Below, in pieces: positions 32,031 through 45,800 of a stretch of 64,000 nt of DNA. The first letter of the stretch is position 1, and each line of letters opens with the position of its first letter. The stretch is taken from NCBI RefSeq assembly GCF_950295315.1, contig NC_080171.1:116803064-116867063 (forward strand). The letters run 5' to 3'. The position numbers were made by a program, and so were the translations under genes. A model generated the notes under the pieces. That model ran no database searches. It had not been told where the DNA came from and saw only the letters and a program-made list of their open reading frames with translations. The stretch is from Erinaceus europaeus (lineage: Eukaryota > Chordata > Mammalia > Eulipotyphla > Erinaceidae).

Positions 32031-32689
32031 GGGGTCTTGGCAACATCCTGTGAATTTATAGGACCTCTCACAGAGTGTGATGTTTCTTCACTCAGTTTCC
32101 CAGGGGTGGCAACTGGCACATGTGCCTTTCTGCCCGGACAAGGAGCGAGTCTGATGAGGGAGCACATGGATTCTAGTTTCTCCAACTTGTTTATCACCTA
32201 CGCTGACTTCTACCAGGAGAAAGACTCCTCTGCAGGCTAATCTCCAGGAGTTTTGCTAGTTTGGATTTTCATAAGCTTGAATGTCTTGGCCAGACTTTCA
32301 AAGTCTGAACATTGGTTGCCACGTTGGTGCTGGTGGCTTCTCAGCAATAAGCCAGGTCTGGTTGTATTGAGTTCTCCGGTCATGACTTTTTTTCTTTTCC
32401 CATATGGAAGCCCTTTCTCTTTCTTCTTAGTGAGGTTGCCACATCCAGATTTAGCATTAAGATGTGTTTCACTGTCTGAATTATTTTTCGGATCCATTTA
32501 AAAGAATTAAGAAAAGGCACTCTGTCATAGAAGCACTCCTGGGAGGCACACTGAGAGTGCTTGCAAGCTAACTGTTTATCTGATGAGTTGCCCTCCTGGT
32601 TGCTTTAGAATTCATTTTAACACTATGAAACTTGGTCACTTACTGTCATTTAAAAAAAAAAATTGATTCTTGTCTTTGTAAGTGTGTGT

Positions 32690-32945
32690 ACTGTCTGTGT
32701 CTCCCCCAAACCATAAGTTCTTTTAGGGTAAATATTTCATAGAGCCATGCAGACATATAAATGAAACCTCAAAAATTTTTCTTAATCTGGATCAATTTAT
32801 GAACATGGTCCCACTATAATAGAATGTAAAAAGCATGTGACCTCTCACGAGTGATGTAAAAATGGTCTTGACTACTCTCCTGTCTGGAGCCTTGAGTGAT
32901 GTGTCTAGTGCTTCAACAAATGTTAGTTGAATGAATTCATTTCTT
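32690..32945 (+). mobile_element. Possible L2 3' end
   Basis: CTGTCTGTGTCTCCCCCAAA ... AAGTTCTTTTAGGG and later ACAAATGTTAGTTGAATGAA resemble the L2 terminus, with about 100 bp of other sequence between them. Confidence 0.4.
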
Positions 32946-33697
32946 AAAAATAATCCTTATCCCATAAAATGTTCAGATTGGTAATAAAAATATTCACATC
33001 CCAGTGCTGTAATGTCCCTATCTTGTCCTGGTCAACAGTTTTGAGTTATTTTCAATGCAATTACAGTTTATCAGTTAGCCTGTACCATACTGAATCCAAT
33101 CCAATGATCTGCTAATAGGATTAGTTTGCCAGATGATGAAAGAAGTTAATGGGAAGCTAGTATTTAGATGACAGACACAGGCTTTTCAGAGAAACCTTTC
33201 AGAGGTTTGATCCTTTGGCAGAGCAGCACGAATAAACACAATCCAGGAGGAGGGGCATCGTGAAATATGAGAGGTCCGGAAGTCTGGTCTGTGAGTCAGG
33301 AGCCAAATTCCCGGATGCCTCTTGTGGCTAACCAACCATCTGACGGTGGGCTAGTAACTTTTCAGGCACTCACTTGTCTTAAGCTAGCCTGATTGAGTAG
33401 AAAAAGGTTGGAACCCAGGAATCCTGAGATCTTGGAAGTCCTACCAGCAACTTAAGTTTAACCACAACTTATGAAGTGTTCTCACATATGCTCTAACCAC
33501 ATAGTTGTGTACTTTCCTTATGTTTCTAGTAGAATACATCTACAACACAATCTCACGGTACCACTTCCCAAGTGTTCGCTTCTGATCAAAAGAAGATTTA
33601 ATAGGCAAGGCTTTTGGTTGCAAGTGGCAGAAACTCTGATCTAACATCTTTAAGCTAAAATGAAACATGAAAAAAAAGAACAAATCATCAAGACAGT
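32946..33697. other. Unassigned intergenic sequence
   Basis: Nothing recognised beyond weak MIR-like text near 33300-33380. Confidence 0.35.
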
Positions 33698-33935
33698 TTT
33701 TTAAAAATATTTTTTATTATCTTTATTTATTTATTGAATAGAGACAGTCAGAAATCAAGCGGGAAGCAGGGAGATAGAGAAGGATAAAGACAAGAGCAAC
33801 ACCTACACACAGCTGCAGCCCTCCTTCACCACTGGCGAAGCTTTCCACTTGCAGGTGAGGACTGGGGACTTGAACCCCAGTCCTTGAGCACTGCAACGTG
33901 TGCACTCAACCAGGTGCGCCACCACCTGGCCCCAG
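33698..33935 (-). mobile_element. SINE type B, antisense
   Basis: TTATTATCTTTATTTATTTA, GAGACAGTCAGAAATCAAGC, GGTGCGCCACCACCTGGCCC. Complete. Confidence 0.88.
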
Positions 33936-34065
33936 ACAATCTTGAGAGATGAAAATTTCGATCTTGACTATATTGAAGGGCTCAACCCTCCTTCCAACAT
34001 TTGCTGTGTCTAAGTAGGCTCTTCTATGCGGTGGGTAATAAAGGTTCATCAGTAACAGCTATTTT

Positions 34066-35560
34066 ACAATTTTTTTATTTGTGATTTCATATTGACTTAC
34101 AAAAAGTATAAGATAACAGGGGTATAGTATATTCCACATCCTTCCCACCAGCAGAGTTCTGTGTCTCCATCCTCTCCTTTAGAAACTACATCAGCTCTTC
34201 CAAGAGCATAGATATGGGTTGACTACTATTTCTATAACTATAACTACATAACTATAACTATATACATGAATTTCCATTATTCCTATGGTCCTGCCTTTTC
34301 TTCCTTTCTAAGTTACACCTATTACTTCTATGTGTCCTTCCCACCCCCCTTCTCTCTCTGGGTCCTGATGAAATTGAAGTTCAGAGCCCTCTAGTCATAT
34401 TCCCCTAACATTTACCCCATCTGGGAGTATGGACCAAAATTCTTTATGGGGTGTAGAAAGCGGAAGGTCTGGCTTCTGTAATTGCTTCTCCACTGGACTG
34501 CATGTACTGACATGTCAATCCATACCCCCAAACTGTATTTGTCTTTCCATTGTCAGGTAGGGCTCTGGAGAGGTGAGGTCCCAGGGCACATTGTTGAGGT
34601 CATTTGTCCAGGGAAGTCAGGATGGCGTTAAAGTAGCATCTGCAACTTGGAGGCTAAAATGCAGTGAGATATAAAGTAGGACAACATGTTTAATAATCAG
34701 GAACCAAAAATAGGAATAGAGCAGATGAGAATAGGGATTTTTATGGTGAAAAGAAGCTAGGAAGTCTTAATTTTAGGTATATTCCTAGAGGCCTATGACT
34801 TTGGTAATTTTTGCTGGTACTTGATAGCAGTCTAAAAATATCTGGGAACATGTAGTGAGAGTAGAGAATACGACTAGAAAGCTGGATCAGGGCAGAGAGT
34901 AGCTCTCAAACTTGAAGAAAATATATAAATACAACAAAATGTTTACCACAGCTATTTTCCCCAATGCCCATATATATTCATATTAAGCATAGGAGTGTAT
35001 GTAACCTACAAGTCCCTGTCACTCTGTGTTTGCAATCCATGGTCACAGCTGGGAACATTCTAGGCTTCACTTATCTCAGGACTATTCTTTCTCTAGTGGT
35101 GTAGGGTGCATTAACCCAGCCTCCCTTTAGAGAAGTAGGCAGTCCCTACCATTGCTGCTTTTATAGTGAGGGCAAGGTCCTGGAGAGATCCACAAGAGGG
35201 CTTATGATGATGTTATTGATGGAAATACCAGTGATGGTGGAGAGAAGGGTCTATGACCATTGTATCTAGAAGGTAATGGAAGGATTCCTTGATGAGGGCC
35301 CCAGGTTAGTTTTTGAATCCCCCAAGAGAAGCTTCTTTCTTGATAATCCCTGCAGAAATTCTGGGAAAGGTCTGACTGGCCAAATCTGGGTCATATGTCA
35401 ATTGCTATGTTCTCTTAGATAAGGGGTAGTCCTGGCCAGAGGGTTCCAGGAATGGCAAATGGGAAAGGCTGGGTCCCCAAATAAAAACCGGGCAGATAGA
35501 GTAGTCTCCGTAGTGCTTTCTGGAAGGAGTGATGTTCTTGGAGAAGCTGCGTGACCGTAG
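34066..35560 (-). mobile_element. LINE-1 3' UTR, second subfamily, antisense, long copy
   Basis: The first 600 bp match 23113-23540 in order (CATCTGGGAGTATGGACCAA, GGCTTCTGTAATTGCTTCTC, ATTTGTCCAGGGAAGTCAGG). Further text to about 35560 has no gene-like features and is taken as the rest of the L1 3' UTR. The distal boundary is a guess. Confidence 0.55.
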
Positions 35561-36029
35561 CTGATAACTGCTTTGATGCTTGCTTAGGAAGGCAGAGCCG
35601 GTGCCCAGTGTGCCAGCTCTAGCTAGTCACACCAGGTGCTGCTTTTGCTCCTGTCAGCTGCCCCGAATGTATTTGCTGGGATACAAGTTATCAAAAAGTT
35701 CTCTGTAACCAGGCTTGATTCTTCCTTTTTCTTTTTCTTTTGTGTGTAAATGTTTAAGATGTGATGCTGCCTCTTTTATCCAAAGATCACGTAGCGGTGA
35801 GGTGACAAAGGGCTTGTTCCTCAAGGCAGAGACCTGGGCTTGGTCGGTTCTTTGTTTTTTAAAAAATTTTTTCATTTTTATGATTGGATGACTGGTGTAG
35901 TGGAGCAATACCATCAGTTTCTTCTACCTTAGAGGGATTTTTGGGACTCCAGTGAGATTATGTATGGAAGAAAGTTTTCAGAATATGCAATGGGATAAAC
36001 AGATAAAGGTCATTATTTAAAATTTAAAT

Positions 36030-36125
36030 TTTTTTAGCAGAACACTTCTCAGTTTTGGTTTCTAGCGGTACTGGGGGTTGAACGTGGGGCCTCAGAACCT
36101 CAGGCAAGAAAGTCATAAACCCAGG
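36030..36125 (-). mobile_element. SINE type C fragment, antisense
   Basis: GCAGAACACTTCTCAGTTTT, GTACTGGGGGTTGAACGTGG, CCTCAGAACCTCAGGCAAGA. Confidence 0.65.
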
Positions 36126-36511
36126 CTATGTTTAATAATTTAAGCAATATATTTGATAATTTAAACAGCATCCTCCTATGCTTGCTTGGATGATTCGGTG
36201 TAAGTGTTTTTAAATATTTTTGTTCACTTTACAAGGCTCACATCTACATTTAGTCAAGATAATTCCTCCCAGGCTTTTGCTACTGGAAAAATATGTGTCA
36301 TTATTATGCCCAAGGAGGCCCGTGCAGGAGGGGAGCTCGAATGATGATTGGGAGTTTCAGGGCTTCATATCTGGGGGTGACTTGGTATGTAAAGGCACCC
36401 CCCCACAAGACCTAAAGTGAACAGGTAACAAAGAGGGCTTGACTTTGGCCTTTGACCTCTAACCTCAAGTGCTGGGAACAGGAGCAGCCCTGATGTGTCA
36501 ACACTATTTCT

Positions 36512-38284
36512 TTTCTTTCTTTTTTTTTTTTTTGAAACTGGAACCATATCATTTTATTGTCCTTAGGTTAAGACATCTTAGGTCTTTCTGAAGGAGGGCT
36601 TAGATTCTTATTCAGATCACAAGAATTATTAATCAATACGTTCAGTATCAACTTTCTATACATATCAATGTGTCTATTATAACTATCTTTGGGGAAGATA
36701 CAAATGTAGTGACAGAAAGAAATGATTTTTGTTATGTATGCTGGAAAAATCTTATTATTCCTAAAGCTTCATGATGGCAATTTATTTTATTTATTTATTT
36801 ATTTTTTTTAAATTTTTTATTTAAGAAAGGATTAGTGAACAAAGGCATAAGGTAGGAGGGGTACAACTCCACACAATTCCCACCACCCAATCCCCATAAC
36901 CCACCCTCTCCCATGATAGCCTTCCCATTCTCTAGCCCTCTGGGAGCATGGACCCAGGGTCGTTGAGGGTTGCAGAAGGTAGAGGGTCTGGCTTCTGTAA
37001 TTGCTTCCCCGCTGAACATGGGCGTTGACTGGTCGGTCCATACTCCCAGTCTGCCTCTCTCTTTCCCTAGTAAGGTGTGTCTCTGGGGAATCTGAGCTCC
37101 AGGACACATTGGTGGGGTCTTCAATCCAGGGAAGCCTAGCCAGCATCCTGGTGGCATCTGGAACCTGGTGATTGAAAAGAGAGTTAACATACAAAGCCAA
37201 ACAATTTGTTGAGCAATCATGGATCCCAAGTTTGGAATAGTGGAGAGGAAGTGTTAGGGAGGTACTCACTGCAAACTCTAGTGTAATCCTGCTTTCAGGT
37301 ATATATTTTGCAGTAGTTTATGGATACGTGTGAACATAAGCTCTCTCTCACAGAAACTGTTGTATGTCTAGGTTATGGGACTTTGTTAGAAAGTGAACTA
37401 CCTGAGATGAAATTAGAGTGTACTATAAAAGGAAAGGTCTCACCCAAGTAATGAAGCTGAAGGGTTGTCATTCCACACGTGAAGTCTCTGGATACATTCT
37501 GAGGTGAAGCATGTTGAGATGGCAATCGTTGCTTTGGTTAGGTTGTGATCGGCGGATGCAATATTATTTGGTATGGATTGGGAGATGCATATGGGAAAGT
37601 GAGCCCTATCCAAGGGTGCCAGGACTGGGGGAAGTAGGGGCTCTATAGTGAAGATGTGAGGTTCCTGCTGTCTTAGGGTTCAAAAAGACAATCAATAGTT
37701 AATATTATCATCACATTATTTATTAATTGGGTTAACTTTGAAAAGTCCCTTTGTTATGGTTTGCTGTACAGTACCCAGTATCTTGTATATAGCTGTGCTA
37801 TTGGAAGCTTCTAATCTACTTGGTCTAGGCTTTTGAGAGAGTCCGCATATCAAATACGTAGCCTATCTATTAAAAAGATTCAGTTTGTCTTTTGAGAACC
37901 TTTGAGACATACAATTGATTTCCCCCTCTCATATTAATTAACTACTGATTTATATGTCTACATTTTGCTAGGAGTGTACATAAACACCATTCCCATCACC
38001 AAAGGACCGTGACCCATCCCTCTCGCCCACTCCCACCCCCCACTGGCCCAGGAAGCTACATGTCTACCCCTCACCACTGGGTTTTTACTTTGGTGCCCTA
38101 CTTACAATTTGATCAGGTCCTGCTTTTAGTTTCCCTTTCAGATCTTCTAAGTCAGCTTCTGTTGATGAGTGGGATCATCCCATACTCATCTTTAACTTTC
38201 TGACTTAGTTCACTTAACATAATTCCTTCTAGCTCTGTCCAAGATGGGTCAGAGAAGGTGGGTTCATTGTTCTTGATAGCTGCA
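36512..38284 (-). mobile_element. 5'-truncated LINE-1 with 15-bp target duplication, antisense
   Basis: Direct repeats GTCAACACTATTTCT at 36497-36511 and 38285-38299 are perfect. The left end carries a T-rich tract (the poly(A) tail read backwards). Inside, 36800-37290 matches the second L1 3'-UTR subfamily and 37960-38284 the ATTCCTTCTAGCTCTGTCCA part. A second T-rich tract at 36783-36830 suggests a possible L1 within the L1. Frames up to about 145 codons are in UTR sequence. Confidence 0.8.
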
Positions 38285-38359
38285 GTCAACACTATTTCTA
38301 AGAAGGAGGGATGCATGTCCCAGTAACCTTACCTACTGTATCTTCAGAGACTACTTAGT

Positions 38360-38498
38360 TAATTGCTTATATGCTTTTAGGGTGGGGGGGAGAGGGAGGG
38401 AGAGAGAGAGAGAAGGAGACCACAGGACTGAAGCTAGATTGGGTCTAGCACATGGTAAAGCAGTTCACTGTCCAAGTGAGCTATTTCTCTTGCCCATT
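38360..38498 (-). mobile_element. Old SINE with GA-rich body, antisense
   Basis: GGGGGGGAGAGGGAGGGAGA, ACTGAAGCTAGATTGGGTCT, GTGAGCTATTTCTCTTGCCC. Confidence 0.5.
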
Positions 38499-41400
38499 AG
38501 GAATTTTTTTTTAAAAAACTAATTTGCTAGAAGTGAATGAAACCCTGATATGAATGGTTTACTCCAGCTAGGAATGTCCCATGACCCCACAGCACTGGGA
38601 GGAGGTGGGGGCAGTACATACCCAAGGCGTTTGTGACCCTTTGACCTTCCTGGAGACAGGGTGGTTGGTGTTCTGAGACTCAGATCCCACTGTGCTAGTG
38701 ACAGCAGAGTCGAGATTCCTCACACTGACTGGAAATAGGCAGCTGTGAAACTCTTAACCTCTCACTTTCCAGCCTATAATTGTTGTAGTGAAATTTTGTT
38801 TCTGGAAAGCACCTGTATTCTAAAATTCATTCTAGGAAAGAATACGAATTTAACCTTTTTTTTTTTTCTTTTCCTTTGTCCTGTTTGGCCTCCCCACCCT
38901 TTTGAAAAAAGAAAAAGGAGAATTCTTCACTTTTTAAGGGAGGCATTAATTTGAATTATAACCAATGGTGAATTCCAGGAAAACCCTGTAATTTTCCAGA
39001 GAGAGAGAGAGGGAGAGGGAGAGAGAGAAAAGAGAAGATGCTGCTAACTTTCAACTGGGTGTTTACATATAGTTTCACTCCCAATTTCTACCCTAAGAAA
39101 GTTACATTGTGGTGGTGACCTGTGAGCTTCCAAGACCAGAGGAAACCACAGGAACACGAGTGTCATTGTTCCTTAGACCACAGATACCTCATGGGTCACA
39201 TTCCCCCAGTAAATATGGTAAGTTAAATTTGAGTTAAAGACATTTAAATACTGGGACATTTGACATCAAAACGTAGTATTTCCTGCTTTTTTTGAGAGGA
39301 AAAGCATGCCAACCCACTCTGGGCTATTATGTCTACACAGGGCAACTGACCTTGGAGTTGGAGTTTTTAAATCCCTTATCCTGCAAAGGACCCTTTTGTC
39401 TCTGTAGTTCCTTGAACTTATGGTCCTTAGTGGTAAGAACTTCTCTAAAAAATATGGGAGGGAGGATTAAAAAAAAAGAAAAAAGAAAGAAAGAAAGAAG
39501 CTGCTGAAAATAGAGCTTTCTTGATGGAGAACTCAGGGAGGCATCATGCTGGATATCTGGAAATGATGCCTCAGCTCTTTTAGGGTTTAAAGTGTGACTT
39601 TTCTTGGTTGAAGTTTGTGCCTTTCCTCATTATTAAAATGGTTTTGGATACAGTCAGCTTTTTCAGATGGGTTAAGAGATTGCTTGTCTTTGACAGTAAA
39701 GGCATTATCCTTCCCTGTGTCTGTCCAGGGCTGGGCTTGGGGGTGGAGGCAAAGATGATCCAGAAAGGATTCAAGAATCCGTCAGTAGACTTCTTGCTCC
39801 TTGACACAAGCACACAGGAGAGTCTCTTGATTTTATTTGTGTTCAGTTTTGTTTTATTTACAGAGAAGTTGGTTGGTGGAGACTGGAGTTAAGAGAGGTA
39901 CAGAAGAAAAAAAAAACCCTAAGAAAGAAAAACTCATAAGGATGGAGATACAGAATTTCTTTTCTAAATGTCTGGACAGACACTGGGATTTGAAAGCTTA
40001 TAAACAAAAACTTTGAAGAAAAGGGATTAACAGTATAGTTTTGGGGTTCATTTCTTATGTAGAGAGTGACAGCTTTATTTCTCTATTCCGGGGGGGAGGG
40101 AAGCTTGGACTATCTCTATGGGCCCCTGGGGAGGTATATAGTGGGAGTCCTCTCTACTGTAACTTACTGTTTACGTCAGTACACTGTGCTTTGGTGTTCA
40201 TTGGAGGCAAACATCACCCCATATTTCTGTTTGGACGCTTCATTCAGGGAAGCTCCTGTCAGGAAGCTCAAAGTCACTTCCTTGGTCACTTTTGTTCTCA
40301 ATCTCCTGCCCACCACCAGGCCAGATGGGGTATTTGTTTACTTCTGTAAAGCAAACACATATTAGGAACATTATGCAGGAATGGCTCCTGTGTTTCTACT
40401 GAAGTTCTGAGGCAAGATGTAGAGCTTCCATCACTCTCTGCTCCCCTCTCCTCCTCTTTCTTCTAGGACTTCTTCTCCCAAATGTTTTCTCCAAAGTCCC
40501 TTCAAACTCTCACTCACTTTCCTTCCTATCTCATTGCTCAGAATGTATTCCTCTCACATTTTTTGGTAGGGAAAACAAAAAGTAAACAGAAACTTTGTGG
40601 AAACCTGATTGTCTCTTCCCTTCTGCAGATACATACCCCTTCCACCCTCAGGGGGGTGGGGTTGGCAGGACGAAATTCCTTTTAGTCAGAGAGGTCACAG
40701 TTAATAATGCTTATGAAGTCATGGTTTGACTACTAGTTTCCGGTATCCTCCTTGAGATTGGGAGCTCAGTGGAGAGACTTGGTTTCTTGAGGCCAGATAA
40801 AGGTAAACCCTGGATTTTTATGTGTGTGTGTGTGTGTCTTATCTAGAAGCTAATACCAGAACTTCCTTGTAAGGTATTGACCACTAGCACCACTGATAGA
40901 GGAGCCCTGGACTTGACATGTGTGGCCTAGAGAGAGGAGATAGATTGTCTCTGCATCAGGAAAGACTTTGGAACCCACACACAGTCAAGTGGGTGAGAAG
41001 GATCAAGGCAGAGGCTTAGTGTTCAAGATCCCATTGGAATACTTTGTAAACTCCACAGTGCTCACTAAAGCTTTTGTGTGAGTTTTTTTTTTTTTCCTTT
41101 GAGGGGGGACAGGGAAACTTGGAGAAAACATTTCATTTTTATTACTAGTGTTGAAGGGGGTAGGAGGGGACTGGGGAGCCTTGTGGGGCGGGGCGCAGTG
41201 TGGGGGGGGAGTGGAGGTTCTTTTAGAAATACCTCTCAGTTCCTCTTGACTTTCAGGGTTTGAAAAGTAAAGGAAGCAAAGAAGGTTCTCAGTGAGGACA
41301 GGGTGTAAATAAAGAGGAAGGTTCAAGGGAGCCCCAAATGTCTACACTAATGTTGTGTTGCCAGAAACTCAGTGGTAATGCCAGTGTTTTTTTTTTTTTT

Positions 41401-41559
41401 TTTTTTTTTTTAAGGCCCTTTTCCCTCTAGGGAGAGCACCGGTTGTGGCTCTGCCTATCTCTGACTTTGCCAGGAGGGGCTGAATGTGCACTGTGTCACC
41501 TGTCAGTCTAGCTGGCCAGGGCTCTGGCTCTGCTCTCATTGCCATACTCCCTGGGTCTC
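38499..41559. other. Repeat-poor intergenic sequence
   Basis: No gene recognised. (GA)n at 39000-39028, (AAAG)n near 39478-39499, (TG)n at 40821-40839 and a long poly(T) at 41383-41412. Confidence 0.4.
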
Positions 41560-41690
41560 ACTCTATGTCCCCCAGCTGGAAGCAATTACTGGCTCAGTCT
41601 ACTGCACAGGATTGTTGTGAATAGCAAACGAGATAATAAGTGCAAGTGTGAAGCCACCTCCAAGTGAGCCCTGAATGCACGCCAAAACCA
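41560..41690 (+). mobile_element. Possible MIR fragment
   Basis: GGATTGTTGTGAATAGCAAA followed by CGAGATAATAAGTGCAAGTG resembles the MIR 3' half. Diverged. Confidence 0.4.
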
Positions 41691-42709
41691 AAGACAACAC
41701 TTGTGTATGGAAGCCACAAGGAAAGATATTCAGACCATGGCGCGTGGGTGCTATGTCATCCCTGGGTCCACCATAGTTTGGGCCTCTCTTGATTTTACTC
41801 TGAATCCCTGCTCTGCCTCCCCTCCCACACAGCCTCTTGGATTCCATCCTGCTTCATGTTCTGCCTGTCTATCCCAAGGTGGCTGCAATGATATCCTCTC
41901 AAGGCCAGGTCCACACTTTTTTTTTTTCTTTTGCTTTGTTTTTTATTTGTGGGAAGCCATTTTCTCCCCAGGATCAAGGGAGAACTGCGTCGCTCAGGAT
42001 TGAAAACTGGTTTGCATTTCACTTCTTCTGATTCATCCTCCCAACCTGCAGAACCCACCGGCTATTCAAAGCCTTTTAAACTCATGCTCCTCACATTTTG
42101 GGGAGACTTTTCCTCTTCACCTCCAATTATCAACCTTTTTCATGTCTACTGCCCATAGACAAACTTTTTTTTTAATTAAAAAAAATTTTTTTTATTAGAA
42201 AAAAAAGTCTTATTCAGTCTGTATATTTTCAGCTTTGGGGAAAACACAAAGTTGACTTGGGATTATAAAAAGCATCCCTTCCCCTCAGGGAAATAGGCAA
42301 GCATCTTACTTCCACTGCTTCTTGGTCCTGTGTCCCTTTGGCTGGAGGGAGACTCACCCACCTCACCTGCCAGTCTCTGTCACCTCTGGGAAGCCCCTCC
42401 TCTGGATTTGTTAACACATGCCTTCATCACTGTCTGCCTGCCAAATCCCATTTGGCCACTTCTGAAACTGTGGCGAGATAATATCCTTCCCCCACATGAG
42501 ATCCAAACTCCTTGTCTGGGCTGAATGTTTTTTTTTTTTTTTCTTTTTTACATGTTTCCAATTGTGCATGACTCTTTGACTTCAACTCACTCTCTTCTCC
42601 TGGGTTACCTGCCTCTTGGGCCTCTGTTGCATACACAGGGCATGCAAACCTGCACCTTCTTGAAGCTGTTTCTGGGAAAGCTCTGATTGCAGGTCATTTG
42701 CTTTCTTGT
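41691..42709. other. Unassigned intergenic sequence
   Basis: No gene recognised. T-rich or A-rich tracts near 41919, 42166-42206 and 42529. Confidence 0.35.
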
Positions 42710-42850
42710 TATGGGGACACATCAACTCAAATATCATGCCTTTAAGGAATGGTGTCTGGTGTCCAGCCTTTAAAAGTGGTCCCGACACTCCCTTTGCACC
42801 ACTCATCATCATCTCTGCCTTAATGCATCTTGACTATTCGTTCACCTGAT
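42710..42850 (+). mobile_element. Probable ancient L2 fragment
   Basis: ATCAACTCAAATATCATGCC, TTTAAAAGTGGTCCCGACAC and the following text follow the L2 3' region order. Diverged. Confidence 0.5.
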
Positions 42851-45800
42851 GTTTCTTACACAGGATTGAAAACCTAGGGTAGAGGACTTACTCTTAACTC
42901 AGAAGAAACCTTATCTTACCCAACAGACCCAACTGGACAAATGTCTTGTTTCTCCAATTAAGACTTACAAACTCTGGAGTACTGGGAAATCTTAATCTTA
43001 CTTTGCTGTTTCTCCAAACTACCTGGTACACAGTTAAGTGCTAAGTGTATTCTTGTTCACAGATGGTGGCATGTGGTTCAGAAGACAATAGTTAGAGGGG
43101 GTGAGATGGATATCTGGAGTAACAGGTTTCCAGCACAGCTCTGTGAATTTCTCTAATGAACAGGGGAGATAGGGAAAGTATTGATTTGCTTTCTAGTTCT
43201 CTTGCTGTCTCTAACTAGCTGTGACACCCCCCCCCCCAGCAAGTACAATACTTTATATATTCTCTGAAGGAGCCAACATTTAGCCCTTTGTGCCTTCCAC
43301 ATCACCCATATGAATGTGGGAATCGGGCCACGGGGCTACCTGAATCTCCTCTCCAGTTATAATCTCTGGATCCTTCTGAAGTCACCACCACTGTCATAAA
43401 CTTGCTTCCATTTGCTTTTGAATTGATGTAAATGGATATTGATTCCTAGGCTTATAAATGACCCATGAAGCATAATTCTCTCCACAAGGGAGAGAAAGTC
43501 CCCAAAATGCTTGATTTTAATGAACAAGAGAGTCAAGAGACTTGGGGGAGAAATGAAGCCAGAGTATTGGAATGGATTCTTCCCAGCTGTTTATTGCTTG
43601 CAACTCACACTAACGCTTGATATGTGGCAAACTGTTCATGTGTGAGAACTGACTTTAGGAAGAAATTTGCGATGGCAGTGAAGAGGACAGTGAGGGGGGT
43701 AAATATGTAATTAATCGTGCAGGGGCTATAGTCCCTGTTACCTCGTAAGCTCAGCCCAAAATTCACAGGGGAAATGGGAAAGCTAATGGATGGAACTGTT
43801 TTAATGCCTTTTCCAGTTGGTGCCACCTGCTGCACCATAAAGGGGCACATTCTCTGCTTCAGAGGGCACGGGGAATTGGGACATGCCAGGTGAATTGCAT
43901 GCATACTACCCAATGCAAAGATGATGTGGGTCCATGCCAGTTGTTCCTGGAGGGTAAAGCAATGTGATTTCCTGAGCTGCTTCGACTGCCATCTCGGCTA
44001 AATCCTCCTGCACATTTCTCCGCTCAGCTCATCTTATCCTAAACAGAGCCCAGCAAGGGCAAGTTTGGGGCCACAGCCAGCGGTCTGAACGAACTCTCGC
44101 CTGTGATCACTGTCTGGTGTGATGGGGGCCTCTGTGTTCATTAAAGGCAGGGGTCAGCTGCCTGCCCTTCCTTTGTCTTTTCCAGCCAAGGTATATTGAA
44201 GTTTGTTTGAATGTGGTTGTGACTCAGTTTCCCCATCTAATTTTACAAGTGTCTACTGGCTTAACCATAGTTCCCTGTCAGTCCTGCTGATGTGCCAAGT
44301 ACACCCAGCACCCACACACATACCTGAATTGTTGATTTTCTGGATACGACCATCCTGGTCTTTCTTCCAGCAGTGACTGGAAGTACCTCCCAGAGCTATA
44401 TTCTTATTCTTCATCCAAGTACTGCAGTAAAACACTTCTGACATGACCACACCTGACTTTTACAGAGTCTCTGGACCTTTTTGTGGGCTTCCATGGATAA
44501 GCCTGTTTGTCCTGGGTGTGTGTGTGTGTGTGGGGGGGTGTCACTCAGCAGCTGTGAATGTCCACGCAGAACTGGCTTGCTTGCTTCTCTCTAGGGAAGT
44601 GTCATGACATGTTCTACTTGAGTCCCCACTGTGCTTAGCGGGTGCAATCTTTTTAAGAAAGAACATCACCTCTCATTTGAGAACAGTCCCAAACCAGAAT
44701 GGTGATGTGAACTTCATCTTCAACTCTAGTGCTTCCAAAAAAAAAAAAAAAAGAATAATTCTGAAAGGGAATTGAGCAAGCCACTTGATGTCAGAGGGAC
44801 ATGGGGCTGCCTCTTGGCCTTCAGGGATGCTGGGGTCTGTCCATTTTTTTGGATATAGTATGGCTATGTATGTAAGTCAGGAACACTGGGGGATATCTGT
44901 TTTCTAATTTTATAGTTAAGCCTTAATATTTTTGGACATTTATACCTTTACTTGGGTATGTGTGAGAAAACAGAAAGTTATATTTGTATGTCAATGACTT
45001 TTTCCTGACCAAATGTGCGACGGACATTTTTCCCTTAATGTAGAAAGGAATTCTCAGATAGGAAGGCAGATGTTCACACACACACTGGTTTGATACGGAA
45101 ATCTTTTCCACAGTGCTCAGCCTCGGACTGTACAGCTAATCTCTCAGTGCTTCAGGCTAACGCACCTGTTACCTCTCCAGAAAGATAAGTCTCCACTTTG
45201 TGTGGCGGACCTTGTATTGAAGCCTAAGTATAGTTTCTCCAACCGGGTCTTACCCTTCTTTAGTTTTAATTCTTCTCTGTAGCACTTTGGAAGTAGACCC
45301 CGGGTTTAGGATGGGTTCTCTGGGAATGGAAACTTGAGGAGGAAGGAAGAGAATCAAGGAATAAAGAGGTCTGAGGTAGGGGCCTATTAAGAGCAGCTGG
45401 TTTTTCAATTTCTCTGCTGTTAAGAGCAGCTGGGTTTTCAATTTCCAGACCTGTGCCTTGGTAGGTGTGTGTGTGGGCTTACCAGGCAAGCCCTGGGGTA
45501 CCCCCCTCTGTATTGAGAAATGGGGGAGATCCACAGGCTGGCTTCTCTCTTATAATGTGGGGTATCAATTTTTCTACACTTGAGGTCTCACCCCCTGATT
45601 TGAGGGTGTAGTCCTCTGCCAATATGTCAGTCAGTGACGTCTCTGGGGCAAGGGAACAGGAGGCATCTGGACAGCACTGTGAAGTGTGCCAACACCAGAT
45701 CAGTTGGAGTCTTTAGTGACCCTTGTATTTGAAGTTCAAATAGGGACACATTGCAGGGGTGCGGGGGAACAAAAACCATTACCACTGTGCCAGTACAGTG

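Noticed and set aside
36795..37269. Frames of about 145 codons on the minus strand
   Set aside because: They lie in L1 3'-UTR sequence. The homologous stretch at 23113-23540 has different frames and stops.
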